64,000 bases of DNA from Trogon surrucura (GCA_020746105.1 CM036626.1:14030001-14094000); one strand, 5' to 3'; numbered from the stretch's first letter, positions 31,501 to 46,500 are shown. Notes: generated from the sequence alone by a model not told the origin. A program made the numbers and translations.

Positions 31501-34500
31501 CCTGTTAACCCCTGTGGGAAGAAGGGGCTGTTAGAGGAAGCGCCACCTCCTTGCTTCTGTGCAGGTAGATTTGTCTGTACAGACTGTGAGGAAGTGGGCA
31601 GGGGGGTGATAAAGTCCTGGATCTCCAAGAGAAATTAGGGAAGGGACTGCCTGAAGCTGCTCCAGCAGTGGTGGATGGTGCTGAGGCTGGCTCCCTGCCA
31701 GAGGGGGGGAACCTAGCTGGAGTTGGGGTGCTAAGTGATGTTCTCCAAGTGCCACCCTAACGAGCTGGGGTGAGAAGGCATGAATTGCAGAGTGGCCATG
31801 TGTGTTCTGTGTTCTCCTCCTTTATTTAGCGTGGATGAAGCATGGCTCCTTATGTCCTGGAGTTATCTGTTCCAAAAAAAAAGTAATTGGTTGACCTTGG
31901 TGTAATGGGATGCTTGTACCCTCTTGTGTTTAGAATCAGCATGTGCAGCAATTACCATAATTAGCAGTTGCCATGACAATGCTGTATGTATATCGTATGT
32001 TTTTAAAATAAAGCCAGCCAGACTATAATGTCAGTAGCACTGTCATTCTCAAAGACCACTAATAAAGTAAAGGCTAAAGCATGTGTGCTGAGGAAATGAA
32101 AAAGCATCTCTGGACACTTGGAGCAGTGTGCCCTAGAAGCAAAGCAGTGTCTCGGAGCAGATAAACATTGCCTTTGGTGCATATTCAAATCCGTTCTTGC
32201 AAGTGTAAAAAGTGTAAATAGATGAGTGACATGGAAATGGGTTGACTGGAGGAAGTTGCCCTAGAAAAGCTTTCTATTTCCTCTCACCCCCACCCCAGGA
32301 TCTTCCCCTCTGGGCAGGCTGTCCTGAAGAATTCCCTTGCTCAAGGGCAGGCCTGTGGAGCTGCTCCTGCACAGCAAGCTTGATGGTAACTCATCATGCT
32401 CCAACAAAGTTGTGACCATCAGAGCAACATCTACCCCTGAGGGTGCGGCTTTCCTGATGCGAGCGCTGAGGCCACTATCAAATGGCAAAGAACCAAATAT
32501 TTTTGGTGTAGATTGATGTAGTTTGCCACATACACTGACTCAGGCCACTGCTGGGCTGATGTGGGTTTGTTACCAGTGCCATGTGGTGTGCTGCCTTGTT
32601 TCTGGAGAACACTGAGCACCTTAAGAACATGCGTGACCATCGTGTGTGGGATGTCCATCTAGACTGGAATTCTGTCTGCGATGGGGTATAATTCAGGCCT
32701 GGGCAGCAGTTCAGCAAAGCAAACACATGATGGGCCATCCACCCACTTTATATTGGATATTAGGAAAAAATTCTTTCAGTAGAGAGTGGTCAAGCATTGG
32801 AACAGGGAAGCAGTGGAGTCACCATCCCTGGAGATGTTCAAAGCACATGTAGACGTGGCACTTCAGGATGTGGTTTAGTGATCTGGGTAGTGTTGGGTTG
32901 ATGGTTAGACCTGATGATCTTAGAGGTCTTTTCCGATCTTAATGATTCTATGACTGCCAGACTCTCCTGAGGCTGAGAAAAGAATTGATGGCTTCCTCAG
33001 CCAGAAGTGGTGTCACCTGAAAAATCTCCCAAATCCAGGTTTTGTTGCCAGCCACTGCTTGTCCCTCCAAGCGCCTGGCCGTTGAGTGGTACTTGGCTCT
33101 GTAATCAACTGGAGCTGTATCAGTGCAGCCTGCAGATGTCCTGAAGCGAGCATTTGGCCTCCTGCCGTGGAAAGGTTGGACTGGGGTGAGGGAATGTGCT
33201 AGAAAGCAGAGTGTATAGCTGTGATCCACTTGTTTTTCTGGGGAGACGAGCTTGGGATGTTCTTCTCAGAACCAGCCATATGCACCCTGTTATAAGGGGT
33301 TGGAAGAGCTCCCTCAACTCAAAACCTCTTCCTGTTGTTGCAGAATTATTCAAATTATTTTTTGCATCAACATTTTTCTTCAAGATGTTTAGGGTCAAAG
33401 GAGTGCCAGGGCTGTTTTGCTTCCCACCGCTGGGCATCAGTTTCAACTGAAACACAGGAGGGAACTCAGTTCCTTGGAGCAGCTGCAGACCACAGACATG
33501 TCCAAGCATTTCCGGGTGCTGAGCCTGGCTTTATCCTGTATTGCTCTTAAAGATGGTCCTTGATGATCAGAACAGTCTCTGTGTGGCTGTTCCCAGAGCA
33601 AAAAGTGTGGGTTTTAGGGTGTAACACCTTCGTGAGGCTGTCTGGAACCCGACGCTTCCAGTTGCTCAGGAGCTGGGAGCCCTTCTTCCGGAGGAGACCA
33701 AGAGACTTCGTCTCGTTCAGCTTGGTGAAAAGGAGGCAGGAGGAGCATTCCTGCCTGTAAACCTGCTGGGGAGGGTAGAAACCTGGGAGGACAGCTGTCT
33801 GTTTGTGGTCAGGATAAACTCGTTTGATCTTGGGAAAATACGGTCTTATAACTCAGGCTGGCAGAGAGAGGAGAGCTGCTATGAGGGGACAGAAAATTGG
33901 GAGCAGCCTTTAGGAGCTGTGGTGGAGGATGAGGGATTTGAGATTAAGTTGATGGATGAGGTAATGTTACATAGCTGCCCGAAGTAGCCCAGGATTTCTT
34001 TGCTATCGTGCTAATTAGCACATCTTGTGAGCTCACTAATCGTTCCTGAATAGGGCTCGGAGGAAGTTACTTCAGAATAGTTCCTGCAGCAAAGTTAATT
34101 CCATGTCAACCTTCCAGCTGTTGTCCCCCCAGGGACAAATCCAAGTCAGCTTTGCATTTAGTCCCTTCTGCTTACCCAGCTTTACATCCCATATTCTCTT
34201 TCCTGCCTTTATTGTCACTAGCTTAGCTTTGCTGTGGTCTCGTCAGCTCTGTGGTCACTGGTAGTGCTATTCTCGGCTCAGATTTGCATCTAGCATTCCG
34301 GGTTGCACAGATTTGTGTGCTCTGCTTCAGTACTGTGTTGGCATTTTATTGTGGTTTTATTCCACTGCAGTTCCTGCCTGACTTGTTATGTGCTTTCCTC
34401 TGCAGTTCTCTAACACAGCTTTTTAAGTCATCTTCTGTTGACTCTTTCCTGTACATATTTCTCTCTCTCTCATTTTTTTGAGTTTCTTTTATTTTTTTTT

Positions 34501-37500
34501 AAGTGTATTATAGATGGCTTTCTTTGTAACCTCTCTACATTTCCTTTGGCTACTTGCCAGTGTTCATAAGTTATACTACTTTGTTATGTACAAATTTTGT
34601 TATGTACAATTTTGGGGGTGTTTGCTCCCTCTTTCTGATCCTTAATGAAGACATTTGAAACATTTCATCTGCCCAAGAGCCTTGTGGCACCCAGGAGATG
34701 TTACACGCCCTTCATTTGGTATGGACTGGTTTATTGGCAGTCTGTTCATGGCCATTTGACTGAGCTGTTAGTTCATATCAGCATCCCGAACTGCAGTGAC
34801 TTCAGTGTCTGTCAGAATGCTCTTTGATTGTGTGCTTCATTGCCTTTTCAGGCATTTTGGCCGTGCCCTCCTGTTTCCCACCTGCACTCGATTTCAAGTT
34901 CGCTTCAGTTCAAAGCAACTCTCGATCCAGTTAGTCTGGCGACATCTCTGCCTTATTGCCTTGTTTAGGTAAAACATTATAAAAAATGTTCCTGTCTGAT
35001 TTCCTGTGTTTCCCTGAGAGCCTTCCAAAATTATTCAGCTAAAACAAGATGACTGACAGTGTGAGAAACACAAGGTTGACAAGGCTAAGATAAAACTGGG
35101 ATCTTCTCCCCCTGAAGAATGCCAGTTGGAGGTGCTGTTTGCATTCCCTGTGCTGGTTCTTGGTGCCTGCTGTTACCATATTCCCTTCTTAGCACCCCGC
35201 TAGTGCAAATGTCCTGCCAAGAAACCTCTCGGCTCCTTTTAAGATCTGGTGAAAGCTCCTCTGCAGGGCGTTTCCTAATTGGGTTTTCTGTGTTGTGTTT
35301 CAGAATGAACTGGACAAGGTGAAGGCTCAGCTCTCGGTCAGAGGTGAGTTCCAGCTGCCCGTGGTGGGTTGGCAGCCTGTGGTCCGTGGGTCCTGGGCTC
35401 TCTGCATGGCTACGTGGCTTGCCCGGGCCCAAGCAACCCCTATGCGGTATCCACTCTTCTCTAAAGTTCAGGACATGGTGCAGGCTGCAAACTGTTTTGC
35501 TGGAGCAGCTTCTTCAGAACTTTCTCTGAGGCGAGTCTACCTAAAGCTGTACAAAGCTTCTATGACAGAGCTAGAGTCCATAGCCTGGCTCAGCTCTACT
35601 GTAACCAGGGAGCTCTCTGCAAGCTTAGAGACATAGATGCAATTTTTATGCCCCTCTTCCTAATCACAAGCTATGGAGTTGCAGCACAACTATATCTGGA
35701 GCAAGCTTGCTGAAAGCAAAATCTTGGGTTTGCTCACTGGGAAACTCACAGCTGCATGTGGTGAAGGCTCATTCCTTCTAACAGCTGAGGGGGTAAAAGT
35801 GGTGCCCAAGCAGCAGTGGGAAGGCTTTGGATCTGTTTGGCTGTTGCAGTGCCACATGTGTTGCGTGAAGAGCAGACGGAGTTCAGCGTGTGCGCGCTTC
35901 CATTTTCCCATCTTTAAATTTAGAGGATGTTTGAGGGAGGCAGGAAAAACGAAAGCCCTGGAGACTTGTCGATGGGTTTTAAGCATCGTCTGTAGGCAGC
36001 CTGTCATCAGAACATGAGTCATGAGCAGCGAAAGGAAAATGTCAGTCTGAGTGACAGAACTCTGAAGACACACTAGCAGAAGGGGAAAAAAAAATCCTTT
36101 AAAGAATGCTGGGGGCTCACCCACGCCCTGAGAGTTGTCTTTCCTCTGCCTTCCCTGTGTGCACGCGACAGACATGAATAGCCAGTAGATTGAGGATTCA
36201 GTCCTTAGCCTGAGAGCAGAACTGGGAGGTCTGCACATCTCTATTCTGAGGCCTGTTCTCTTGCCAGCTTGCTTGAGTTTAGTGGCTTGGTAGAGAGCCA
36301 GATCTTCTGGGAAAGGTAGCTGGGATTCTTGCTAGGATGTTATCCAAGAAAAACTGCTCGAAGGCCTGCTCGTCTTCTCGGCTTCTGGTGAGTAGAGGTT
36401 GGATTTGACATTCCCTATCCCATTCTCTTTTAATATTGGAAACAAGAAGCTCCTTCCCACCTCCTCCCTCTTTTGCTGTGGGCACTCTGCTCTCTGGTGG
36501 TTCTTGTGTATAAATTCTTCACTTAAAGATGTGCTATGTGCTGTAGAGGAGCTGTGTAAGTGCCAGTCTCTGATCAGCTTGCAAATGGCTCTAGAGGTGC
36601 CGAGCTCCCAGCAGGCACTGTGGGAGGCACTCTGAAAGAGCTGGAAACTCATTCCTGCAGCACGGGGAGGTTTGACTTCTTCTATCTGCCTCTGGGCAGC
36701 TGGGAATGGAGGTGGGGGGAGGCCCGAAGTCTTTTGGTGGGTGTGGAGTCTCTGCAAACGGAGGGTAGCGTCTCCAGGCTGTGCTGCCTCTGGTGAGGCA
36801 GGGTTATTCATATCAGTGGGATGTGCTGGCACAATTTGAAACTGGATTGCTTGCAAGGAGAAAAAGCTTTTGGAAAGTCACTGATTGGCTCAATGCTATG
36901 GTCAGGCTGGAGCCACAGGTGAGTTTAGCAAAGACAGAAGATGCTGAGCTGAAGCCTTTACACTGCTCTCAGCAGGATTTGATGGAGGAGTTGCTGCTTT
37001 CCCTGATTGCCCAACTGCTTCGAGCTTCCCAGTGATGCTGACTGTTCCCAGCTTGGATCTGTCAGCTCCTGATGGTCGTTGTTGCTTTGTGGGCTGTTTT
37101 TCCCTTGTCTTGACAAAACAAATTGAAATCTGGTGTTGCTTTCCACCACCTTCTCTCTGGTGGCCAGAGGCTTGTGCTTCATTCCTGGATTGCCTGCATG
37201 GGGAGGGACAGCAGAACTCAAAGGTTTTTTGACCTGCGAAAAGTGGGTGCTCTGGGGAATCTACTTAAGCTGTTGCATGTCCTGTGAAGTCCTCAATGCC
37301 TGGCAGAGCTCTGCCTTGATGTCTCTTGCCCTTTGATGTAAGTGCAGTGGTGAAGGTAGGTGCAGCAGCGTGGTGACGCAGCAGCACGGTAGATCACTGT
37401 ACGTGTGCTGCGTGCAGCTGCCCGACAGCCCCTGAAGGGCTCCCTGGCACACAAGGCTCTGTGTGGAGAGAGAAGGTGGGCTCGGGGCTCAGCTCTCCAG

Positions 37501-40500
37501 CTCTGCCACAGCTCGGTATGACTCGAGAGCCGTTTTCCCTGTGCAAGCCTGACTGTGAGAGCATGCAAGAGTTAAGATGCATCAGCTTAATGCTAGCAGG
37601 GCTGGCGCTGGAAAGCTATTAAAGGGAACTCGTTATCTTTAGTAAAGAGAATCTTGAAGCCCGCTGGCACTGGGAGAAGCGGTTGCTCAGTACAGACCCT
37701 GATGCAGACAGCACTTAGGGAAATGGCTCTCCACGGGAACAGCCAGCTCCTAGCAGCCCAGAGTCTGAGACTACAAGCAGTATCTGTTTGTTGTCCTCCT
37801 GCTCTGCTGTGGGGCAGCTGAAGCCTGTGTTACCAGGTCATGACCTTTTTCTTTTTTTCCTTTTCCAGAGAAAGAAAAACGAGAATGCCAGGCTGTTGTG
37901 GATGGGCTGAGGGACACTCTGGATATGCGCAATGCCACAATAGAGTCGCTACAGAAGGTGCTGGGAGAGACAGAGATGCTATGCTCCTCTCTCAAGGTAC
38001 CTTTCCCATCCCCAGCAGGGCTTCAGCACTAACCTTCGCACAGTTGGTGATAGTTTTGTTGAAGATCTCTGCAGCCCTGCTAATAAAGAGATTGTGCTGG
38101 TGGGATTTTGGTTCTCGTCCTGCAAGGTGCCCGTCTACTTGATCTCTGAATGACAGGAGGCAGTGGAGCTGGGTTTTCATTTTGCTTTTATTAATCTGAA
38201 TCAAGTGGTCTTGAGGTCCTGAGTGCGCACCACCAGGGGGTGATTCAGAGGCGTAAAACCCAGGCCTGTGGCTCGCATATGAGTGGCTGCATGCTCGAGG
38301 CAGAGGTGGCCGTGGAGGGGGAGAGACGCCAGCCCAGTCTGGGGGCTGCTGGCTGAGCCTTGCTAATGAAGCGGCAATGCTGATCATAAAGGTAACAGCA
38401 TGAACCGAATGTGGGAACTGGCCCCAGTGCCCTATTGCTGAAACACTGGCTCCCTGTGGTAGAATGTTCTTCTGAAATGGGTTTAGGCCAGGCGGGATTC
38501 AAGGAAAATTAGTTTCTTAGTTTGACTGGAGGAGAAATCAAACTGAAATATATGGAGGGGGAGTTGCAAGCTTCAGCTGAGTGGGATTTGATCCAGCTAA
38601 CTCTCCTGTGTCTGTTCTTTTGCCAGGGCTTTATTTCAGTTAGGTTAGTAATGTGTGAAGTCCAGGGATCAGATATTCCTGTTGTGTTTCAGCGTGCAGT
38701 GACTCAGGGTGTAGTCATGTACTGTGCGTAAACAGCCAAGTAGAAGAGTGTAAGAGCAGGAGCTGCTTTGTTGGGATGCTTTTCAGTGAGCGGAGTGGCT
38801 TTGCCTTGGGGCTGGGCTGGATTGTCTTTACTCTGTAAGGATGACGTGCCTGTCACAAGGAGCTGGGGTTCAGGCAGGTGGGGTTGTGAGCTACAGGCTG
38901 AAAGGCAGGGTTGGGCTCAACTGCGCTTCCCAAGATCTCTGCCCCTTGGACTACGGGTCTGACCCAGTAGCCTAAACTGTTTCATGTTCCTTGATCTGCA
39001 AGTCCAAGTGGCCCAGGCAGAGCTTGTAGATGGGTTGTGGGGTTGTCTTGCTGTATTGCACCTGCAGCTGGGCTCTTCTAGAGAGGAACCAGTTTGGGAA
39101 GTCTGCCTGACAGTAGCAATGTGGTGCTGTCACAGGGCACAAGAAGAGAAATCGTAAGGAATTAATGTCAGACAGGCGTTACTGTGAGCCAGCACAACTT
39201 TTTTTGCCTGACCATGGGATTATATCCAGTCTGTTTGGGTGTAACAGCAGCTACTGGGATCCCGGGTATACCAGTGGCAGGATACTCGTGATGCTCCCTA
39301 CTCCTGCAGAGACAATTGTTACAGTGGAAGCCGGTGCTTGTTGCTCAACAAAACATCTCTCTGCTTGGCTTTCTTGCCTTGGCACCTCAGGAAGAGGCTC
39401 AGTTGTTATCTTGCCTGTTGCAAAACCCTCTGTGTATGCTTAAGTCTTTCTAATGAAAGCTGGGCAGAGCAGAAGGATTAGGCACCTGGAGGTGTCTTTT
39501 CTGTGGTGTATGGAGTTTCCCAGCTGAATGCCAAGCACTGCTTCATACCGCATCACTAAAGATTAAAGCACTAAACTTCTGCATTGAAAATACAGGCTTA
39601 ACTAGCTGTGACGTAGGTCAAGCCCACAGGCTGCAAGACATTCCTGTCTTCTGCTGGCGCTGTCAGCTGCTGCTGAACCTCCGCTGCTGTTTCAGGCTGT
39701 CTGAGGCTGGTAACTCTGCTCTGACCTGGCACAAACCACTGCTTTGGGGATTTGAAGTCTAGAGAGTTCTGGTTAGGAAGAGCCAAAGATGAGCTCTGCT
39801 TAAGCAAGAGTAACTCGTGAGTCTGCAACACTATCCCCTCTGCTAAGTCCCAGCAGTTTCACAGCTGTTTGGTCTCTGTGGCAGGAAGCAACAACAATCC
39901 TTTAACTTCTGCATAGAAGGGAGTTTTATGAGATGATGGTCCTTGGCCAGGCCTCTCCCTGGAGTCAGCGCTGTGCTGAGACCAGACTCGGAGCCTTCTG
40001 AAGGTGCTGTGTGAGGTGCACAGGCACACACAAACCTAGACAACATGGACAGGTTGGAATGGTGCTAATTCGGGATGGCTTTCCCCTGTTCTCAGCCACA
40101 CTGCAGATCTGTGCTTTTTTCGGCTCAGCTGAGGTTCTCTCTTATTGCTGCCTGCTGCTGGAGAGCCTGGAAAGGTTATGGCTGCAAGAGGCTTGCAGCC
40201 TTTCCAGGAAGGTGAGAGAAGTGCCTGGGTGGGTGTTTGGTTTGACTGAAGCATCCGAGAAGACCCACTTGGCATTCCTATTTATGCTCTAAGCAGCTAA
40301 CGGCAAGGAGAATGGGAAGGCTAAAGCAAAGGGATCAGCTGTGCATGGAGGAGAAAGCGATAGCAAGGCTGGCTTGCTGTGGACTCCCTTGCTTTTGAAA
40401 AACAAATCGTCGCTATGGACGGGGGTACTGTGCGGCCCCACAAACACTCCTGGCAGAAAGGATTCTGTGACGCAGTTTCAGCGCCAGACTCGTTTTGCGA

Positions 40501-43500
40501 TTAGCACTGAGGCCCTGCTGCGCTTGCAAGGAGCAGAGCTGGGGGTGCAGTGGGGAGGGAGCTAAACTCTCCGTAATCCTGGGCTGCTGAGGTGGTGATA
40601 GCATTAAGAGCCAATGTATGCTCCCAGCTGCCCGCAGTGCGCATAAGCCAGGATGTTTCTCTTAACAATCCCTGGAGCCTTCCTAACGGTCTGCGTGCGC
40701 TTGCTTCTCTGCAGAAGCAGATGAAATTCCTGGAGCAGCAGCAGGAGGATAACAGAAGTTCAAAGGAGGAGGCTCGCCGCCTGCGAAACAAGCTGAGAAC
40801 CATGGAGAGGTGAGATCCTGGGCTCTCCTTGGGCCTTGCAGGCTGGGCTGTGCGCACCTCTCCCTTTCTCAGAGAGGGAGGGAGGGTGGGTCCTGCTGTG
40901 CCTGCCACAGTGTCCACTTCCGCATCCTGGGTCATCTTACCCCATAAGGTTGGAAACTGCTGCATTAACAGGTTTGCTCTTGCCTCTGCTATGTTTCCAG
41001 ATGGCTGTTCTCCCTAAATAGCAGCAAGGCATGCTGCTGTGTGCAGACTGGCCTCATCTCCAGTGCTCTGAGCATGGCTATGTGCAATTCATGTTATCAG
41101 AGGATGCTGGGGCAGAATCCCAGCCCGGGAGCGCGGTCAGCCACGAGGCTAAAGGGCCCATCTGTAGAGGTCCCTTCCAACCCCTAACATCCTATGATTC
41201 TATGTCGGCCCCATGTGCCATATGTGTGTACAGATGCCCCTTCTCTAGTCTGTCCAGATAGTGCTGCTCTTCCCTGGCAAAAAGCCCTGTATGTGGTGGG
41301 GCAGTTGTCTCTTCCCACACAACATCCAGAGTGCCTGCAGCATGAGCTTCAGCTGCACCAGCTCCTTGGGGGGGAAGCAGGGCTTCAGTCTCTTTCTCAG
41401 CTCTGTTTGTGACTCATGAGCTGAGAGTACTTTTTTTTTCTTTTTTTTTTTTTCCTGTGTGTGTATGTGCAGGATTGAGCTGTTGCTTCAAAGCCAGCGC
41501 CCTGAAGTGGAGGAGATGATCAGAGAGATGGGAGTCGGGCAAGCAGCAGTGGAACAGCTTGCAATCTACTGTGTCTCACTGAAAAAGTAGGTGCTGTGGG
41601 CTTCACACAGCTGGCTTGTGCTGTCCTGGGTGTGCCCAGGGAGAACCCTCTGCAGAGTACTGGCAGGCACTTGGGCTCTGTGGGGATCTTGCTGCCTGCT
41701 TGGGCCTCCTCTAGGTTCTGACTTGACACCTTCTGGGGACTTAGATGGGAGCCTGTCACACTGAGCTGTTCCTGTTGTCACTGTAGTGACATGCATGTCA
41801 CCATGGGAACTGTCTCCAGAGTTGTCAGTGAACCTACGAGGTGATGGTGATTATTCCCTCTGTTCCAGTCTTGTGCCTGGGGGGAAATGAGTGGATGAGG
41901 GGCTCTGGGTTGTACCCTCTGCTGCTGCAGTGCACGGTGCAGCCGTGGCCTCGAGCACTCTCTGGCAAGGCACTGCAGTGCTGCCCTTCCCTACCTGGAA
42001 ATCCGTCTGGTCCCACTGGGCAAACCCACAGCTTTTTTTGAGTCCATTCTGATGGCAGCTGAATAATTACAGCTTTGCATCAAAGCTGCAATGAGGCAAG
42101 TGTCCCTGTGGTGTAATTGGAAATGAATGTGCACGGCCAATGGTGTGAAGTCTCTGAAAAGTCACTTAAAGCAAAGTCCCCAATTTGCTGCCAGCATGGA
42201 GGCTGCTTCGTTGTCTGTCTGTCTTTTTCCACCGGCATCTGAAATGTTTCTGGATCCAGTTTCCATTTTGCTGGTAAAATCTGTTCAGGCCCTGTTCTCA
42301 GGCATGACAGGTTTTTTCTCCTTTGTGGTGTAGTGGTATGTTTGACATGCTGTTGGTCAGTGTTGGCACACTCAGCTCTATTTCCTAAAGGGCTTGGTGT
42401 CTCCTGGGTTTTCTCTGATGGCTTTGTAGTTGCAGAGCTTCAAATTAAGGGTTTTGGCTTGTCTCTGAGAAGTTCTATCTCAATCCTCTTGCAAACAGCG
42501 TGAATCTTCTGGTCTCATTGCAGGGAATATGAAAATTTGAAGGAGGCTCGGAAGATGTCTAGTGAGATGACAGAGAAGCTGAAGAAGGAGCTGTTTTCTG
42601 TCAATAACAAGGTAAAGGGAGAGTGTGAGCTGTCAGGGTCACACCTGATCTGTAGATCCCCATGAATAACTGTGCTCCAAGGCCTCTGCTGTGACCCTCT
42701 CCCACACTGAGCACTACTGAGTACAGGTGGTGTGGAAGTGTCAGGCTGGGGTTTCTGGGTCAGGGTGTCATGCTGCGGTGAGCAAGCGGCTCGTGAGCTG
42801 TTGTCAGGCGTGTGCAGTCTCTGGGGATGCTGGTGGGGCAGCGTGTGCAGTCTCTGGGGATGCTGGTGGGGCAGCGTGTGCAGTCTCTGGGGATGCTGGT
42901 GGGGCAGCGTGTGCAGAGCCAGACAGTCTGGCAGGGAGTCTGGACTGGAAGGTAGCGACACGCAGGTGCTCCACTGCTTCCACTGCGTTCTGGAAGTCAC
43001 GCTGCCTTCATCCTGCCACGCTGCGGAGCATGAGCTAGCTCAGCTGCCAGCCCCTCCTGTTGTAGAATCAGGCCCATAGGAAAGGTGGGAAAGAATTTGG
43101 AGACAGCACTGGTTGAGCAGGGCTTAGGCCTGGCTTGGCACAACCACAATTACACTCAGCCTTGTGCCTTCAGCCGACTGAACTGCATCATGGCTCCAAC
43201 ACGATGCTGTGCCCAGGTGTGAGAGGTTCCTCGAGTGCAGTGAGGACACACAAGTGGTTCTGCTCGGAGCCTGCCTGAGCTGGTCCTGACCTGGCACAGA
43301 GCTTGGAGTTGCTGATGTGCTTCTGTTGCTGTGCTTATGTTGCTCCAGGCCTGGCTGGGCTCTGTTAGCTCAGGTCAGGAATTGCTTTCTGTCGGTTCCA
43401 GTAGCAAATCCCCAAGAAAACTGTGCGTGTAGCCTTATTTTCCAAGGCACAGGTGTTCTCTGAGCATTCCCATGTCCAAACTTGCAAAGTGAGAGACTGT

Positions 43501-46500
43501 GGGTGGATTTGGCCTATTTTTGTTACTCAGCCATAGCTGTTGTGGTCCCCAAATGGAGAAGGAGCTTCTGAGATAGCTGTGCTGCTTCTGAAGGGACTTA
43601 ACCCCCTGCATGAGGTGCTGCTGCTGGAATCTAGCTGCTTCTGGCTGAGTCAGTGCTGCAGTCACCGGTTTGGGTCAGGAGGATGCGAGTCAGTGCACTC
43701 AGGGCTCCGGGCTTGGCTGACGGAGAGCTGACTGTACCGTCACTGTGGACTGACCCAAACTTCTGAACCCACAAATGTCTCTGATGTGGTAGGAGTCCAC
43801 TTCCCGACCCCTGCTCCTGGCGTGCTTCCCTGTTGAATCAGGCTTGTCCATGCGCCGGTACTGCTGATGCACAACCATCCTCCAGCCTGTGGTTTGTAAT
43901 TCCTGTGCTCTGGTGGGCTCAAAGTCCTGCAGGAATTCAGAATGCAACCAGCAAGTGTCAGAGCAGGGAAAAGCTGTCACCATCAGGCAGAAACGCTCGG
44001 GAAATGCTATAGGAAGGTTTGAGTCGGGCAAGCAGCCCTGGAGATCCCTCTGCAGGCAGTTTGAGGGAATGGACAGGCTTTTGGTTGCTCTGATAGAGGA
44101 GAGAGGGGCCAGACCGCCACAGAAAAATTGAGCCCTGAAGCAGGGGAAAGCAGCATGTGCTGCAGAGCATACTGCTCTCCTGGGGGATCTGCAGTCTTGC
44201 CTTACCTGTGCGTTGTAACCAGCACTCTGCTGTTTGGGGCGGGGGTTTGTTCTGCAGCTGCAGAAAACGGTTTCAGAGTTGGAGAAGACAAAGGAGGAGT
44301 TAAAAAGCACCCAGAAGGATCTGAAGAATGCGGACAAGGAGATCTTGGTGAGAATGTCATTCCTCGGTCTGCAGTAACTGGCAGCTGGCCACGTCCTGCA
44401 GCTGCAAAGCTTGGAGTAACGCTGGCTTTTGCTCAGTGACTAGGTTACCCAGCCCACCTTACCTCTTGTCTGCCTTACCTCTGAGCTCCACTTGATGCTG
44501 ATTTATGGAAAAGGGGCAGAGTATCTGCTACTAAATCGTTCCTTATCTAGCTGTTTGCTTTGCCTTTTCTTTCCAGAGTTTGAAGAAGAAGATAGACATC
44601 CTGCAGGATACTTTGAAGGTCCCATCTGTAACCAGAGAGACACTCAGTCGGCTAGTTTTTGAAAGGTTAGTGAAGTGCATCCTCAGATACAGGCCAAGGA
44701 CAGAGATGGCAGGTCCAAAGTAAGAGTTGACAGTTTAACTTTGTGGGCGGGCAGGGATGAGGGATGTGCCAGTCTCACATGCATTTTAGTATCATGGTTG
44801 TTATGCTCCTTGTATTTTTTTTTTTTTTAATTTTTGCTGACAAGGTGGTGTTTGGCTTGCTTGGGAAAAGTGTGTGTGTTGGAGCGTTTGGGTCAGGATG
44901 GGATGGAAGAATGAGCTAGGTTTTGACACTCTTTGCACTGTGTTCCGCCAGTGAAATATCCCTAAAGCTGCTCTTTTGATTACCTCAGAGTTGTCCTTCC
45001 AGTGAGTGTGCCCTGGTGTATGGGGACTGGAGATCTTAGCCAGGCAGAGGAACCTAACCTAGATCATCTATTACATTTTTATCAAGGCATTCTTGCAAGG
45101 AACCTGTGCTATTACCCCAGTACAGCAAGCTGGCTGTTTACAGAGCAGCAGTGTGCCAGCGTGTTGCCCTGGGTACTGCTGTTACAGCACGGCCATTTGA
45201 TGGTGAACAGTAGTTTAGCACATTGACTATAAACTCTGGGATTCGGCTTGTCCTTTCTGTGACTTGTAAGCAGAATGGGCCTCTGATCCTGGTCCCAGTC
45301 CCACTGCTGTCTTCCAACTCAACCACGTGGCATGCAGCTTTGTCTGCTGGGTGGCTGGTGCTGGCCTCCTGCTGGCTGACACTTTGCCTGGTCTTGCAGC
45401 CCTGCTCCTGTGGAACTGCGGCACCCGAAGCTCCACCGCCCGTCCCACAGTGATGAGATCAATCTAGATGCCGCTTTTGATGTGGACACCCCTGAACATC
45501 AGCCCTGCAGATCTCTTGTCAGCCCTGCAAAAAGACAGAAGCTGGACAAAAAGCCGTGAGTTTTCCCTCCTCTTTCTGTTTCTAAAGGAGATCAAAGTCT
45601 TGCTTCTTTGAAAGTTGCTGTGTGAGAACAGATAGCTCTCCAGATGCCTGATGTCGTGCTGCAAGTTTTGTCGTCATTTGCTTGGCCTTGTCTGTCCTTG
45701 CCAGCTCCACTTGAATAATAAATGTCTGCTGATTTGCTCCTTGGACTTCTTACAGGCCTCCTGTGGTAAATCTGGCGAAGAAAGTTCTGAAGGAAACAGT
45801 GGAGGTAAAAGAACCAATCTTGATTTTTCTGTATCACCTCTTTGATTCTGCTGTTAATAAGCTTGGGATAAAGGGTCCTTTTTCTCCACGTAGGAGAAGC
45901 TGTGACCATAGACCAACCCATCTATAGAACTATGGTGCATGCTTCAAAGCTCTTTGCGTGACAGTCTCCTAGAAACACTGATTTGCTGCCTTAGGCCTCC
46001 CGGAATTGGGCAGGAGAGGGAGGGTGGTGACCCACGTGCTTCTTGGTGATTATCCTGCCTCAAGATGTGCTTGGCAAACATGACATGGGACTGACCACAA
46101 GGGCTGTGGGGTCAGCTAAGGAGACTCTTCTCCCGGCCTTGCTGGGTGCAAGGTTCTGCCTTCTGGGTGCTGTTCCACACAAGCCCTGGTGGAAGGCTTG
46201 AAGCTTCTGTTCTTTGGCCTTGCAGTCACCATTACCCTAAATAGCTGCTTGTGCTGTTAATGCTCCCTGTATGTGGACTAAATTCAGCAGATCATGCTGG
46301 TTAAAGGGCTTTTCTCATTATTTTGTGGGACAGAACTGGGCAGATGATTTGGAGGATGATGCTCTTAAAGGACTTTTGCCAGCATTCATCAGGAACTCTG
46401 TTCTCTCCAAGAAGCCATATCTGGGTAGCTTGCTGGGTCCCCCCAAGAACGTGGGCACTGTAAGTATGACTGTCCAGTTGGTGAACTTGTTGAGGGCTGG

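Noticed and set aside
42732..43079. Open frame with repeated SLWGCWWGSVC peptides
   Set aside because: It is the translation of the 33-base intronic minisatellite; the length multiple of three keeps it open.
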